A DNA stretch of 64,000 nt from DASQZK01 sp963809925 (GTDB lineage: Bacteria; Bacteroidota; Bacteroidia; Bacteroidales; GCA-2748055): contig CAWELH010000004.1 of NCBI GenBank assembly GCA_963809925.1, forward strand, positions 806,001 through 870,000. Direction: 5' to 3'. Every line of letters starts with the position of its first letter. Position 1 is the first letter of the stretch. The position numbers were made by a program, and so were the translations under genes. This document shows, in pieces, positions 55,810-64,000 of the stretch. Under the pieces are notes generated by a model, which was given only the letters and a program-made list of their open reading frames with translations, was not told the origin of the DNA and ran no database searches.

Positions 55810-57264
55810 ATGAGAACCAGCTTCAGCCATCGAATTCAGGGTATTTTCCTCCTTATTGCAATGTTCTTCCCATTGTTTTTGCATGCCCAAAACCCTGGAG
55901 ACCTTACCATTATTAAACCGAAAGAAATTAATGATGTTCTGAACAATCCCGGGATCGGTTTCATGACCTTTCAGCGATTCAATGGTGATAATTTAAATAA
56001 GGGAAGTGGCTGGACTGAAGGATTTCCAATTGATTATCAGGAGTTTGATGGTGATCTTACAAATAAGGATTTTCCGGCTACGACCATCGCATACCTGCGG
56101 GTGTACTGGAAATTCATTGAACCTGAGAAGGGAAAGTACAATTTTGAATTGCTCGATAAGGCGCTTATAACTGCTGAGGAGAGGCATCAGACGTTATTGC
56201 TTAGAATTGCTCCTTACGGCACGGGACCTGAGAGAGACGTACCTTCATGGTATCGTGAGATGGTTGGCCCAAAGAAGGACTGGAAATATAACAATCCGGT
56301 AAACAAATGGGTCGTGGATCCTGAAGATCCAAGGTATGCAGAGAATTTTGGCGGTATGATCAGGGCCATCGGAGAGCGGTACGACGGTCATCCCGATTTT
56401 GAAGCCATTGATCTTTCCATTGTAGGTGCATGGGGCGAGGGCGCCGGTTCCGAACTCCTGAGTCAGACTGCCCGTGAAAATCTTGTTGATGCGTACACGG
56501 AGTCCTTTCTCAGAACACCGATCATTGCCTTACTGATGGACAGAAAAACAAATATGTATGCTGATTCACGGATCACAGTAGGGTGGAGGGTAGATTGTAT
56601 CGGTGATCTGGGTTTCTGGGCCAATGAACAGAATGGCTGGAGTCATATGCTCGATTTTTACCCACGGGAGATCATTAACTGCAATGTCCAGGATGATTGG
56701 AAGACTTCACCGCTAAGTTTTGAAATTTGCGGAACCCTGCTTAGCTGGAGGGATCATGAACATTATGGCCGGGAACAGGTTAAATATATATTTGATCAGT
56801 CTCTCAAATGGCATATGTCATCCTTCAACGCAAAGTCATCGCCGGTTCCTGAAGAATGGAAAGATCTCGTTGACGACTGGCTGAAGAAAATGGGTTACCG
56901 GTTTGTATTGCGCAGGATGACCTATCCGATGGTTGTTAAGCAGAACGATAAAATGCCATTTACTACATGGTGGGAGAATAAGGGCGTTGCACCCTGTTAT
57001 AAAGATTTTATACCAGCCATTCGCCTGAAATCAGACAGCTATGAGAGGACGTTTGTAAAAGACGTCGATATCAGAAAATGGCTGCCAGGTGATGTGGTTT
57101 TTGATGATGACATTTTTATTCCTCTTGATATGCCGGCCGGAACGTATGATGTTCAGATTGCCCTTGTCGACCGGCTAGAGCACAAACCAAGGGTAAAACT
57201 GGCTATTGAAGGTGATACGGGTGACAGTTGGTATCAACTGGGTTCAGTTAAGGTCACCCAATAA
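55810..57264 (+). CDS. Secreted DUF4832/DUF4874-type barrel protein (copy 2)
   Basis: 484 residues, signal peptide cleaved near FLHAQ. It is collinear with the protein at 51626-53071: NNPGIGFMTFQRFNGDN, LRIAPYGTGPERDVPSWYR, GERYDGHPDFE, Glu210 in VGAWGEG, Glu305 in FEICG, SLKWHMSSFNAKSSPVPEEW and TWWENKGVAPCY. Copy 2 keeps the canonical WGE order at the first Glu, whereas copy 1 has WAGE. The long shared SSFNAKSSPVPEEW block suggests a conserved pocket. Divergent from transglutaminase-like copy 3, it is followed 77 bp later by a PfkB-type kinase. Confidence 0.74.
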   Translation: MRTSFSHRIQGIFLLIAMFFPLFLHAQNPGDLTIIKPKEINDVLNNPGIGFMTFQRFNGDNLNKGSGWTEGFPIDYQEFDGDLTNKDFPATTIAYLRVYWKFIEPEKGKYNFELLDKALITAEERHQTLLLRIAPYGTGPERDVPSWYREMVGPKKDWKYNNPVNKWVVDPEDPRYAENFGGMIRAIGERYDGHPDFEAIDLSIVGAWGEGAGSELLSQTARENLVDAYTESFLRTPIIALLMDRKTNMYADSRITVGWRVDCIGDLGFWANEQNGWSHMLDFYPREIINCNVQDDWKTSPLSFEICGTLLSWRDHEHYGREQVKYIFDQSLKWHMSSFNAKSSPVPEEWKDLVDDWLKKMGYRFVLRRMTYPMVVKQNDKMPFTTWWENKGVAPCYKDFIPAIRLKSDSYERTFVKDVDIRKWLPGDVVFDDDIFIPLDMPAGTYDVQIALVDRLEHKPRVKLAIEGDTGDSWYQLGSVKVTQ

Positions 57265-57341
57265 TTATTTCGTTGCATAACATTTAATACAGTATTATAA
57301 AGGGCGCATCTCTACGAAAAATATTGAAACGGCAACAGCAG

Positions 57342-58289
57342 ATGAAGAAGGTTTATGATATCATAGTAGTAGGTGAATTAAATGTCGATCTCATTCTTGA
57401 TCAGATAGAAAAATTTCCCGAAGTTGGGAAGGAGGTTCTTGCTCACAAGATGACACTGACCCTGGGAAGTTCTTCTGCGATTTTTGCCAGCAACATTTCG
57501 AGTCTTGGTTCAAGGGTTGCTTTCATTGGCAAAATCGGGAAAGATAAGTTCGGCGAAGTGGTTTTGGAGAGCCTGCAAAGGAATAAGGTGGATACATCCA
57601 TGATAAAGATCGACAACACGGCAGGCACGGGCGCCACCATCAATCTTAATATGGGTGAAGACAGGGCCAACACCACATATCCTGGTGCCATGGATCTTCT
57701 GACCATCGATGATATTTCTGAGGATGACCTGAAAAAGGCAAGGCACCTACATTTTTCTTCATTTTTTCTGCAGCCCGGCATTCGCGGGGACATTGGAAAA
57801 CTTTTCAGCATGGCTAAAAATGCGGGACTGACCACTTCATTTGATATGCAATGGGACCCGGAAGAAAAATGGGAATTGGATTTACATAAAATTCTTCCCT
57901 ATGTTGATGTTTTCCTTCCTAACGAAGCCGAGTTGATGCTACTCACCCGGCAATCCAACCTGGCGAAAGCGATTGAAATCGTAAAAATTTACAAAGGAAT
58001 CATCGTAATAAAAAGGAGCAATAAAGGTTCAATGGTATGGTATAAGGATGCACTAACCGATCTTCCGGCATTTCTTAATGAAAATGTTGTGGATGCTATT
58101 GGCGCCGGTGACAGTTTTAATGCGGGATTTATTCACCAGTTTATAAATGGTGCCGATATAAATATCTGCCAGAAGTTCGGGAATCTTACCGGGGCAGTTT
58201 CCACAACAGCATCTGGTGGTACTGCAGCGTTCGAAGATCATATTCTTTTTAAACAGACAGCACTTGATAAATTTGGTGTGGAAATCTGA
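57342..58289 (+). CDS. PfkB-family carbohydrate kinase
   Basis: 315 residues from ATG 57342; an in-frame TTG at 57324 is a weaker start. Cytoplasmic. PfkB signatures: IVVGELNVDLILDQ at the N-terminus, a GGxxxN-like LTLGSSSAIFASNISSLG, the glycine-rich GKIGKDKFGE and, near the end, DAIGAGDSFNAGFIHQF with the catalytic Asp and anion hole. Members phosphorylate sugars such as ribose, fructose, 2-keto-3-deoxygluconate or N-acetyl sugars. The substrate cannot be decided; because it follows a DUF4832-type gene and precedes SusC/SusD it may act on the product of this module. Confidence 0.85.
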   Translation: MKKVYDIIVVGELNVDLILDQIEKFPEVGKEVLAHKMTLTLGSSSAIFASNISSLGSRVAFIGKIGKDKFGEVVLESLQRNKVDTSMIKIDNTAGTGATINLNMGEDRANTTYPGAMDLLTIDDISEDDLKKARHLHFSSFFLQPGIRGDIGKLFSMAKNAGLTTSFDMQWDPEEKWELDLHKILPYVDVFLPNEAELMLLTRQSNLAKAIEIVKIYKGIIVIKRSNKGSMVWYKDALTDLPAFLNENVVDAIGAGDSFNAGFIHQFINGADINICQKFGNLTGAVSTTASGGTAAFEDHILFKQTALDKFGVEI

Positions 58290-58408
58290 CAGAGCAATCT
58301 TCAATCGTTCTTTGAAAGTAATCGCATAGATTAATATCGTAAGTTCCGCGTTAGCGTTTCGTTTCGAAAATCACATTAACTGAGGGTGAATTTTAGCTGA
58401 AGTTATAC

Positions 58409-58428
58409 ATGTCAGCGTTTCATGACAT
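58409..58428. promoter_or_regulatory. Inverted repeat ATGTCA-N8-TGACAT
   Basis: Perfect 6-bp arms with an 8-nt spacer, 540 bp before the susC-like start. Of operator size; binding protein unknown. Confidence 0.4.
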
Positions 58429-58553
58429 TTTATATCCTAAGTATGAAATTGTTGGTTCGGTAATCGAGACACACTCAGAAAGATTTGGTAACCGGTGTAA
58501 ATTTTTTTCTCTGGCCTGTGATTTGACTGTTCGGTTTACCAATCCCTGTCAAC

Positions 58554-58581
58554 TTAAATCATTTCATCACAAATGATTTAA
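58554..58581. promoter_or_regulatory. 11-bp perfect inverted repeat TTAAATCATTT-N6-AAATGATTTAA
   Basis: The arms at 58554-58564 and 58571-58581 pair fully. It may be an operator for the downstream SusC/SusD pair or an AT-rich hairpin ending the kinase transcript; a run of T does not follow, which favours the former. Confidence 0.5.
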
Positions 58582-58768
58582 CAGATTCAGCCAGGGGCTT
58601 TTTCCGGCTACATTCTTGAATATTGGGAAGTTTTAGGTGCATGACCGATATGAATTCTTCGGATTGCCTATTATCATTCACTTTCAAGCACTCACAGATT
58701 TTAATTGCGGAGCAGTTTAAATACTTCGAAACTTTTTTTTTTCATTTTATAGGAAGATTTTATTTCTT

Positions 58769-58802
58769 TTTGTTTTGTTTAAAAGATTTTTTCTTATTTT
58801 TA
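58769..58802 (+). promoter_or_regulatory. Candidate promoter of the susC-like gene
   Basis: TTTG at 58769-58772 and again 58774-58777, then TATTTTTA at 58795-58802 (22 or 17 nt spacers), about 165 bp before the ATG. The T-rich context makes chance matches likely, so this is tentative. Confidence 0.35.
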
Positions 58803-58967
58803 TTCCAAATAATAGTAAAATAAAAGAGAATATAAGTAAATAAGTAATGTTTCGTAAATGTTTAACCCCCAAATTTTACTCTTTGTTTAATTTAATAATT
58901 TGAAAGACGAGTTTCATTGAATTGGTAACTGAATTAATTTTTTAACATCCAATTAAACTACTTTTCT

Positions 58968-61900
58968 ATGAAAAAAAAGCTATTCTTAACACTTACCCTT
59001 ATTGTGGCAGTACTGGGAAGTACATTCGCACAGAATCGTACTATAACAGGTACGATAACATCTGCTGAGGATGGATCGGCAATGCCCGGTGTCAACGTTA
59101 CAGTACAAGGGTATGCAGGTCTTGGTACAATTTCTAATGTTGAAGGAAAGTATACATTAGAAGTTCCTGCAGAAGCAACTACACTTGATTTTTCTTTTGT
59201 TGGTATGGAAATGCAGTCCGTTACTATTGGGCAGCAGAGGATGATAGACGTTGCAATGCAATCTTCCTCCGAAGAACTTGAAGAGGTAACCGTTACGGCT
59301 CTTGGTATCAAGAGACAGACGAAAGCCCTTGGGTATTCTGCCCAGGAGCTGGGTCAGGATGAGTTATCCGGATCAAGGGAGTTGAGCATAAGTAACTTCC
59401 TGACCGGTAAAGTAGCCGGGTTACAAGTTTCACATACCTCCAGTGGTATAGGTGGATCTTCGGCTGTAACCATCCGTGGTAACAGTTCTCTTACCGGAAG
59501 CAACCAGCCGTTGTATGTGGTTGATGGTGTAGCCATCTCGAACAATGGCCACAGTGGAGGCGGTTTGTGGGGAGATCTCGATTACGGCGACGGTATCGGT
59601 GACCTCAATCCGAATGATATTGAATCCGTATCGGTGTTGAAAGGCCCGAATGCCACAGCATTGTATGGTTCTCGTGGTAGTAACGGGGTGATCATGATCA
59701 CAACAAAATCCGGTTCCCGGAAAAGCGGAATAGGCGTTGAAATCAACTCCAATTTCTCTATAGATGTGATCAATCAGGTTCCGACCTTCCAGAACAAATA
59801 CGCCACAGGTTATGAAGAAACCAACATTTATGGTGATGGTTTATTTGAAGTACCGGTCGGAAGCGGCAACTATTATGAAAATATGCCGACATGGCACGGT
59901 GACAGTTGGGGCCCGCCACTCGACGGAAGAAGGAAAGTTGTAAATCCTTTCGTATTCCCTGGTGATGCACCCAGTGTACTGACACTCCTGCCTCAGGATC
60001 CGAACAATGTCAGGGATTTTTATGACATGGGTATGTCAAACCAGAATTCCATTGCCATAACCGGTGGTAACGAAAATTCTACCGCCAGGTTGTCAATCGG
60101 CAACACCTGGGCCCACGGCATCATGCCTAATCACAAAATTGAGAGTCAGAATATATCTTTAAGAACAACCACAAAAGTCAGTGATTTTCTGTCATTTGAC
60201 GCAAAGGTCAACTACATTCATGATGAAGGACATCAACGCCCGGTTCTGGGTTCCACAACATCTGAAAACGTTGTGTATGACCTTGCCATCATGGGACGTT
60301 ATGTACCATTGGATTTTCTGAAGAAATATTATGATGAAACCGGTGAACGCGGTCGTTGGCCTGGTATCAGTAATAACCCTTACTACGTTGTTGATGCGCT
60401 GAAAAATAATGACAAGAAAGACCGTCTTCTCGGTTATGCATCCGCAAATCTGAAACCTGCAAGCTGGCTGGATATTGTTGGTCAGGTTGGCGCTGATATT
60501 TATACTCAGAGCAGGGAAAGGAGATGGCCCATTGGTGCTAACGGTTCCGACAATTCAAAAGGACGTTTGACACAAAGTTTCACAAAGTCGAACGAGATCA
60601 ATGCCAATGTCATCATGACAGCACATAAGGCAGTATCAAGTTCTGTAAACCTGTCGGCCAGCGTTGGAACTGAAATCGTTTCTATCAGACGTGACTATTC
60701 CTCTGTCGACGGACGTACCTTCAAAGCACCTGATGTATATTTCATTTCCAATGCACAGGATGTGCGTGCAGGTGCCGATATTTATGAAAAGCAGGTACAA
60801 TCAGTGTTCTTTTCCGGACAAGCTTCCTACAAAGAATATCTGTTCCTGGATGTCACAGGTCGTAATGACTGGTCTTCCGCTCTCGGTATCAACGATCAGT
60901 CATTCTTCTATCCGTCAGTAAGTTCCAGCTTTATCTTCACCGAAGCTTTCAGCTCACTTCCGAAGAATATTTTCTCCTTCGGTAAAATCAGAGCTTCCTG
61001 GGCACAGGTAGGTAACGACTCAGATCCTTATCTTACACAGAACGGTTACAATTTGTACTCCACAGGTTGGAATGGTCTAAGCTATTCGTCCAAAAACTCG
61101 CAGATACCTCTTTTCAATCTTAAAAATGAGCTCACAACTTCATGGGAAGTCGGTGCAGACATGAGATTCTTACAAAACAGGTTAGCCTTTGATGTTACCT
61201 ACTACGACGGTTACACAACGAACCAGATCCTTCCGACAACCATCTCAAATGCCAGCGGTTACGGTAGTGTGGTTATTAACGCCGGTAAGGTTGCAAACAA
61301 AGGTCTCGAACTTACCCTTAATGTCGCTCCGGTTTCAACAAAGAGTGGTTTAAGATGGGATGTTACCTTTAACTATTCCAGAAACCACTCGGAAGTTATT
61401 GAACTCTCTCCCGGTGTTGAAACTTATACACTGGTAGGTGATTCATATCCAAACCATATTGAAGCCAGACCGGGTCATCCTTACGGTGATATCGTGGGTT
61501 ACGCTTACAAACGTGCTCCCGACGGACAATATATCGTAAACGATGGTGGTAGTTATGTAAGGGAATCTTCTCAAACAGTTCTTGGTAATATTACACCCGA
61601 CTGGATCGGAGGTTTGAACAATACCTTCTCTTATAAAGGGATATCCCTTAACTTCCTGCTTGATTTCGTACAGGGTGGTGAAATGTCTTCATCCACAAAG
61701 TATCAGATGACAGCCAAAGGTACCGGTATTTGGACCACATGGGGAAGAAGACCTCAGGATACCGATGCAGATGGCAACCAGCTTCCGCTAGTTGGCGTAC
61801 TTCCTGGTGTAAATGAAATCCTTGATGCAGATGGAAATGTTACGGGTTACCAAAAGAATGAAATTGCTGCCGACGGTCAAACATTGTGGGCAAACAGAGC

Positions 61901-62186
61901 ATGGAGTGAGATTGGCGAGGAAATGGTGCTCGATGGAAGTTATATCTGTTTGAGAGAAGTTGTTCTCAGCTATAATTTCAATCCATCGATCTTGAAAAAG
62001 ACTCCTTTTGCAGGACTAACGATTAGTCTGATTGGAAGGAACCTGGCTTATCTTGAAGAACATATGCAGGGCATGGGTATTTCACCTGAATCGGCTCCAA
62101 ATACAAGCGGCGCTGCCTCAGGTATTGAAGCACTTTCATTGCCTTCAACACGGACCTATGGTGTTAACCTCAGGGTTAATTTCTAA
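58968..62186 (+). CDS. SusC/RagA-family TonB-dependent outer-membrane transporter
   Basis: 1072 residues with a signal peptide (STFAQ). An N-terminal carboxypeptidase-regulatory-like domain (ITGTITSAEDGSAMPGVNVTV, YTLEVPAEATTLDFSFVGM) leads to the TonB box region (EELEEVTVTALGIKRQ), then the plug domain with NFLTGKVAGLQVS, AVTIRGNSSL, QPLYVVDGVAI and IESVSVLKGPNATALYGSRGSNGVIMITTK. The remaining about 800 residues form the beta-barrel and end in an aromatic residue (GVNLRVNF) as required for outer-membrane insertion. With the following SusD-like lipoprotein it takes up oligosaccharides or other bulky nutrients. No sigma/anti-sigma pair is located upstream in this window. Confidence 0.95.
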   Translation: MKKKLFLTLTLIVAVLGSTFAQNRTITGTITSAEDGSAMPGVNVTVQGYAGLGTISNVEGKYTLEVPAEATTLDFSFVGMEMQSVTIGQQRMIDVAMQSSSEELEEVTVTALGIKRQTKALGYSAQELGQDELSGSRELSISNFLTGKVAGLQVSHTSSGIGGSSAVTIRGNSSLTGSNQPLYVVDGVAISNNGHSGGGLWGDLDYGDGIGDLNPNDIESVSVLKGPNATALYGSRGSNGVIMITTKSGSRKSGIGVEINSNFSIDVINQVPTFQNKYATGYEETNIYGDGLFEVPVGSGNYYENMPTWHGDSWGPPLDGRRKVVNPFVFPGDAPSVLTLLPQDPNNVRDFYDMGMSNQNSIAITGGNENSTARLSIGNTWAHGIMPNHKIESQNISLRTTTKVSDFLSFDAKVNYIHDEGHQRPVLGSTTSENVVYDLAIMGRYVPLDFLKKYYDETGERGRWPGISNNPYYVVDALKNNDKKDRLLGYASANLKPASWLDIVGQVGADIYTQSRERRWPIGANGSDNSKGRLTQSFTKSNEINANVIMTAHKAVSSSVNLSASVGTEIVSIRRDYSSVDGRTFKAPDVYFISNAQDVRAGADIYEKQVQSVFFSGQASYKEYLFLDVTGRNDWSSALGINDQSFFYPSVSSSFIFTEAFSSLPKNIFSFGKIRASWAQVGNDSDPYLTQNGYNLYSTGWNGLSYSSKNSQIPLFNLKNELTTSWEVGADMRFLQNRLAFDVTYYDGYTTNQILPTTISNASGYGSVVINAGKVANKGLELTLNVAPVSTKSGLRWDVTFNYSRNHSEVIELSPGVETYTLVGDSYPNHIEARPGHPYGDIVGYAYKRAPDGQYIVNDGGSYVRESSQTVLGNITPDWIGGLNNTFSYKGISLNFLLDFVQGGEMSSSTKYQMTAKGTGIWTTWGRRPQDTDADGNQLPLVGVLPGVNEILDADGNVTGYQKNEIAADGQTLWANRAWSEIGEEMVLDGSYICLREVVLSYNFNPSILKKTPFAGLTISLIGRNLAYLEEHMQGMGISPESAPNTSGAASGIEALSLPSTRTYGVNLRVNF

Positions 62187-62213
62187 TGATTGTAACCAAA
62201 AATACTGCACAAT

Positions 62214-63917
62214 ATGAAAACATTATTAATGAAGATAAAAACCATCGTTTCAGTTTTGCTGGTCTTGCTTCTTGTGAATGCATGTACCGACAAATTCGCG
62301 GAGATGAATACTTATCCTGGTCTCGTCACTTCGGACCTGATAAATCCTGATCTCTTACTCACCCCAGTTGAAGTATCCCTGTTCGTTGATGGGACCGGTG
62401 GTCCGGGATCAGCAGGGAATTACTGCGGACTCGATGTTTCCGACGCGAACCGGCCTTTCCAGACCGGTGATAAGCCCGGACTTTGGAATAGTACCTATGG
62501 AAATTATGTCAGAAACTCTGCTGATATCATTCACTTGACTGAAAATGATCCCGACTTGGTGAACAAAAAAGCGATTGCCAGGATCATCAAAGCTTACGCT
62601 TTCGCTAATCTTACTGATACCTATGGAGATGTACCCTATTTTGAGTCCGCTCTTAGACTGGAAGATGCCGTTTTTCAGCCAAAATATGATACTCAAAAGG
62701 AAGTCTACATGGATCTGTTTAAGGAACTTACAGAAGCTGCTGCTGAATTGGATCCTGATAAAGCCAGCTTTGGAAGTGCTGATATCCTTTACCAGGGTAA
62801 TGTAGCAAAATGGCAAAAATTTGCAAATTCGATCAGACTTCGTCTTGCCCTCAGGGTACGCTATGCTGATGCAGCACTTGCCCAGGCGCAAATGGCTGAT
62901 CTGAATCTGAATAATCTTATCTCTGATGGCAGTGATGACGCGTTTATCGAGACAATTACCGACTATCCGGAAAATGAAAATGGTGGTTATGTTAGTTTGG
63001 TAAATGCTGATGGCGACATTACGAAATCTTACATCGGCAAAACGGTGCTGGATATCCTTAATGATAATAACGATCCTCGTACCGGCCTTTATGCTGATAC
63101 TGCCAAGGCCCAGTTCCCCGGATGGACTGACTCGGTCGATTATTTCGGTTACCGTGGCCATGCTCTCCTCGGACTTGTTCCCGTTGAGGAAAAATATCCG
63201 TACGGTTCAGAGTCATGTTCGAGAGTTCCTGATTTCGACTATGTTCCGGTGGTTGAAGAGGGCGTTTACAGAAGCTCGGAGACCTATTTCGCTCTCGCTG
63301 AAGCAGCACTTTTCGGACTCAAAGGAACGGCCGCTGATGCGCAGACGTATTATGAGATGGGAATCAGAGCCGCTATGGAAGCTAGTATGGCTGCTTTTGA
63401 AAAACTCGTACCCCAGATGAATGAAGTATGTATACTGCTTCATAAAAGGGATATTGATGTAGACGGTAATCCTGCTCCCTGGACAGAAGAAAATGTTGCG
63501 GATTATATTAATTTCAAACGGGTTTCTCAGGCACAGGCAGATGATTTCCTTGCAAATGCTCCTGTTATGACTTTAACTGGTGATAATGAGCAAAAGCTCG
63601 AGATGATCATCAACCAAAAGATCGTTGCAATTCCCACATATTTGCAGGGATGGAGTGAAACCAGAAGAACGGGCTATCCAAGGATACTTGTCGGTCACGA
63701 TAACGATGACCTGAAAGGTAAAATTCCGCGGAGATATCCATGGCCAACTTCAGAAACATTGGTTAACAGTGCAAACTTTGACGCTGCTCTGTCTAGAATC
63801 GGCGGAACAAATGATGAAACCGTAAGGTTCTGGTGGGATGCTAACCCGGATTACTTCAAGCCCTATCCTGGTGAAGTGCTAAGTCAAAGCCAGGCCTGGG
63901 TATCAGGTGCCAAATAA
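62214..63917 (+). CDS. SusD/RagB-family surface lipoprotein (SusD-like_2 type)
   Basis: 567 residues, lipobox LLLVNACTD (Cys24). SusD-like hallmarks: KFAEMNTYPG at the N-terminus, ILSxx-like NPDLLLTPVEVSLF, IAKxAYA-type helices (KAIARIIKAYAFANLTDTYGDVPYFES), WQKFANSIRLRLALRVRYAD, SSETYFALAEAALFG, and the late KIVAIPTYLQGWSETRRTGYP. These belong to the SusD_RagB/SusD-like_2 group, where TPR-like helices bind the substrate on the surface. It starts 27 bp after the susC-like gene and forms the usual pair with it. An AT-rich stretch with repeated TTAGGTTT units follows the stop. Confidence 0.93.
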   Translation: MKTLLMKIKTIVSVLLVLLLVNACTDKFAEMNTYPGLVTSDLINPDLLLTPVEVSLFVDGTGGPGSAGNYCGLDVSDANRPFQTGDKPGLWNSTYGNYVRNSADIIHLTENDPDLVNKKAIARIIKAYAFANLTDTYGDVPYFESALRLEDAVFQPKYDTQKEVYMDLFKELTEAAAELDPDKASFGSADILYQGNVAKWQKFANSIRLRLALRVRYADAALAQAQMADLNLNNLISDGSDDAFIETITDYPENENGGYVSLVNADGDITKSYIGKTVLDILNDNNDPRTGLYADTAKAQFPGWTDSVDYFGYRGHALLGLVPVEEKYPYGSESCSRVPDFDYVPVVEEGVYRSSETYFALAEAALFGLKGTAADAQTYYEMGIRAAMEASMAAFEKLVPQMNEVCILLHKRDIDVDGNPAPWTEENVADYINFKRVSQAQADDFLANAPVMTLTGDNEQKLEMIINQKIVAIPTYLQGWSETRRTGYPRILVGHDNDDLKGKIPRRYPWPTSETLVNSANFDAALSRIGGTNDETVRFWWDANPDYFKPYPGEVLSQSQAWVSGAK

Positions 63918-64000
63918 AAAAGTTTAGGTTTTTAGATAGGTATAGTTTTAGTTAGGTTTAGATTGTAGCAATTGATAGCCCATGGAGACTTCTCACTCTG

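Larger units (their letters stand above)
58290..58967. other. 678-bp leader region of the susC-like gene
   Basis: No credible gene. It contains two inverted repeats (listed below as separate entries), T-rich tracts from about 58730 and a promoter candidate. The size is large for a Bacteroidota SusC leader and leaves space for regulatory RNA structure. Confidence 0.5.

Noticed and set aside
58623..58823. 66-codon open frame in the susC leader
   Set aside because: Product is dominated by Phe/Leu from T-rich DNA; typical of a chance frame in an AT-rich leader.

Overview
The window is a carbohydrate-catabolism region of a Bacteroidota chromosome, most likely a Bacteroidales/Marinilabiliales-type environmental or host-associated organism. 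The basis is a SusC/SusD outer-membrane pair at the right end, many lipoproteins and Sec-exported proteins, promoters of the Bacteroidota type (TTTG, about 19 nt, TAnnTTTG), no purine-rich ribosome sites, and a GC content in the low-to-mid 40s by eye. The species cannot be named from the sequence. No rRNA, tRNA, CRISPR array, complete insertion sequence or phage gene was seen.

Left part (1-22.5 kb). After the end of a multi-pass acyltransferase-like membrane protein (DUF5009/HGSNAT type) comes a plus-strand run: a membrane-anchored transglutaminase-like protein, a beta-helix protein split by a frameshift, a GH43-like five-bladed propeller lipoprotein, two uncharacterised barrel-like secreted proteins and a large beta-helix protein with an inserted sugar-binding-like domain. 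A minus-strand group (a GH42/GH29-like barrel protein and two esterase-like alpha/beta hydrolases) is followed by a second copy of the large beta-helix protein, a TolB-like propeller lipoprotein and a CE1-like esterase.

Middle part (22.5-36.4 kb). A long plus-strand run encodes a secreted amidohydrolase, a clan GH-D (GH36-like) alpha-galactosidase-type enzyme, a CBM9-like protein, an AGE-family sugar epimerase, an MFS sugar porter, a fusion of a serine beta-lactamase-type hydrolase with a propeller-like domain, an Asp-box (GH74-like) propeller, a sialidase-like propeller and a small YrdB-type membrane protein.

Amino-sugar module (36.8-43.8 kb). A sodium/solute symporter and a NagA-type deacetylase are divergent from a LacI-family regulator, a GH109 enzyme (NAD-dependent alpha-N-acetylgalactosaminidase family) and a jelly-roll protein. 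Two near-identical 16-bp operator candidates lie in the divergent gap, one inside the predicted nagA promoter. This is the best-supported regulatory circuit here and suggests use of GalNAc/GlcNAc-containing glycans.

Peptide-like module and duplicated cassettes (43.9-57.3 kb). CocE-type hydrolase, dipeptide epimerase, DUF819 transporter, a tandem metallo-beta-lactamase-fold protein and a transglutaminase-like lipoprotein are co-oriented. The transglutaminase-like gene occurs three times, and two copies are divergent from paired DUF4832-type barrel proteins. These cassettes share promoter elements (TAAGGYTTTG, 19 nt, TACTTTTA). The co-duplicated, co-regulated cassette is the most system-like novelty in the window. 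A PfkB kinase and then SusC/SusD close the window.

Two intergenic spots carry the same mosaic of short repeats, including a degenerate ATCACC-rich tract that abuts the stop codon of the upstream gene. Substrate assignments are inference; several of the secreted proteins belong to families whose reactions I cannot name.
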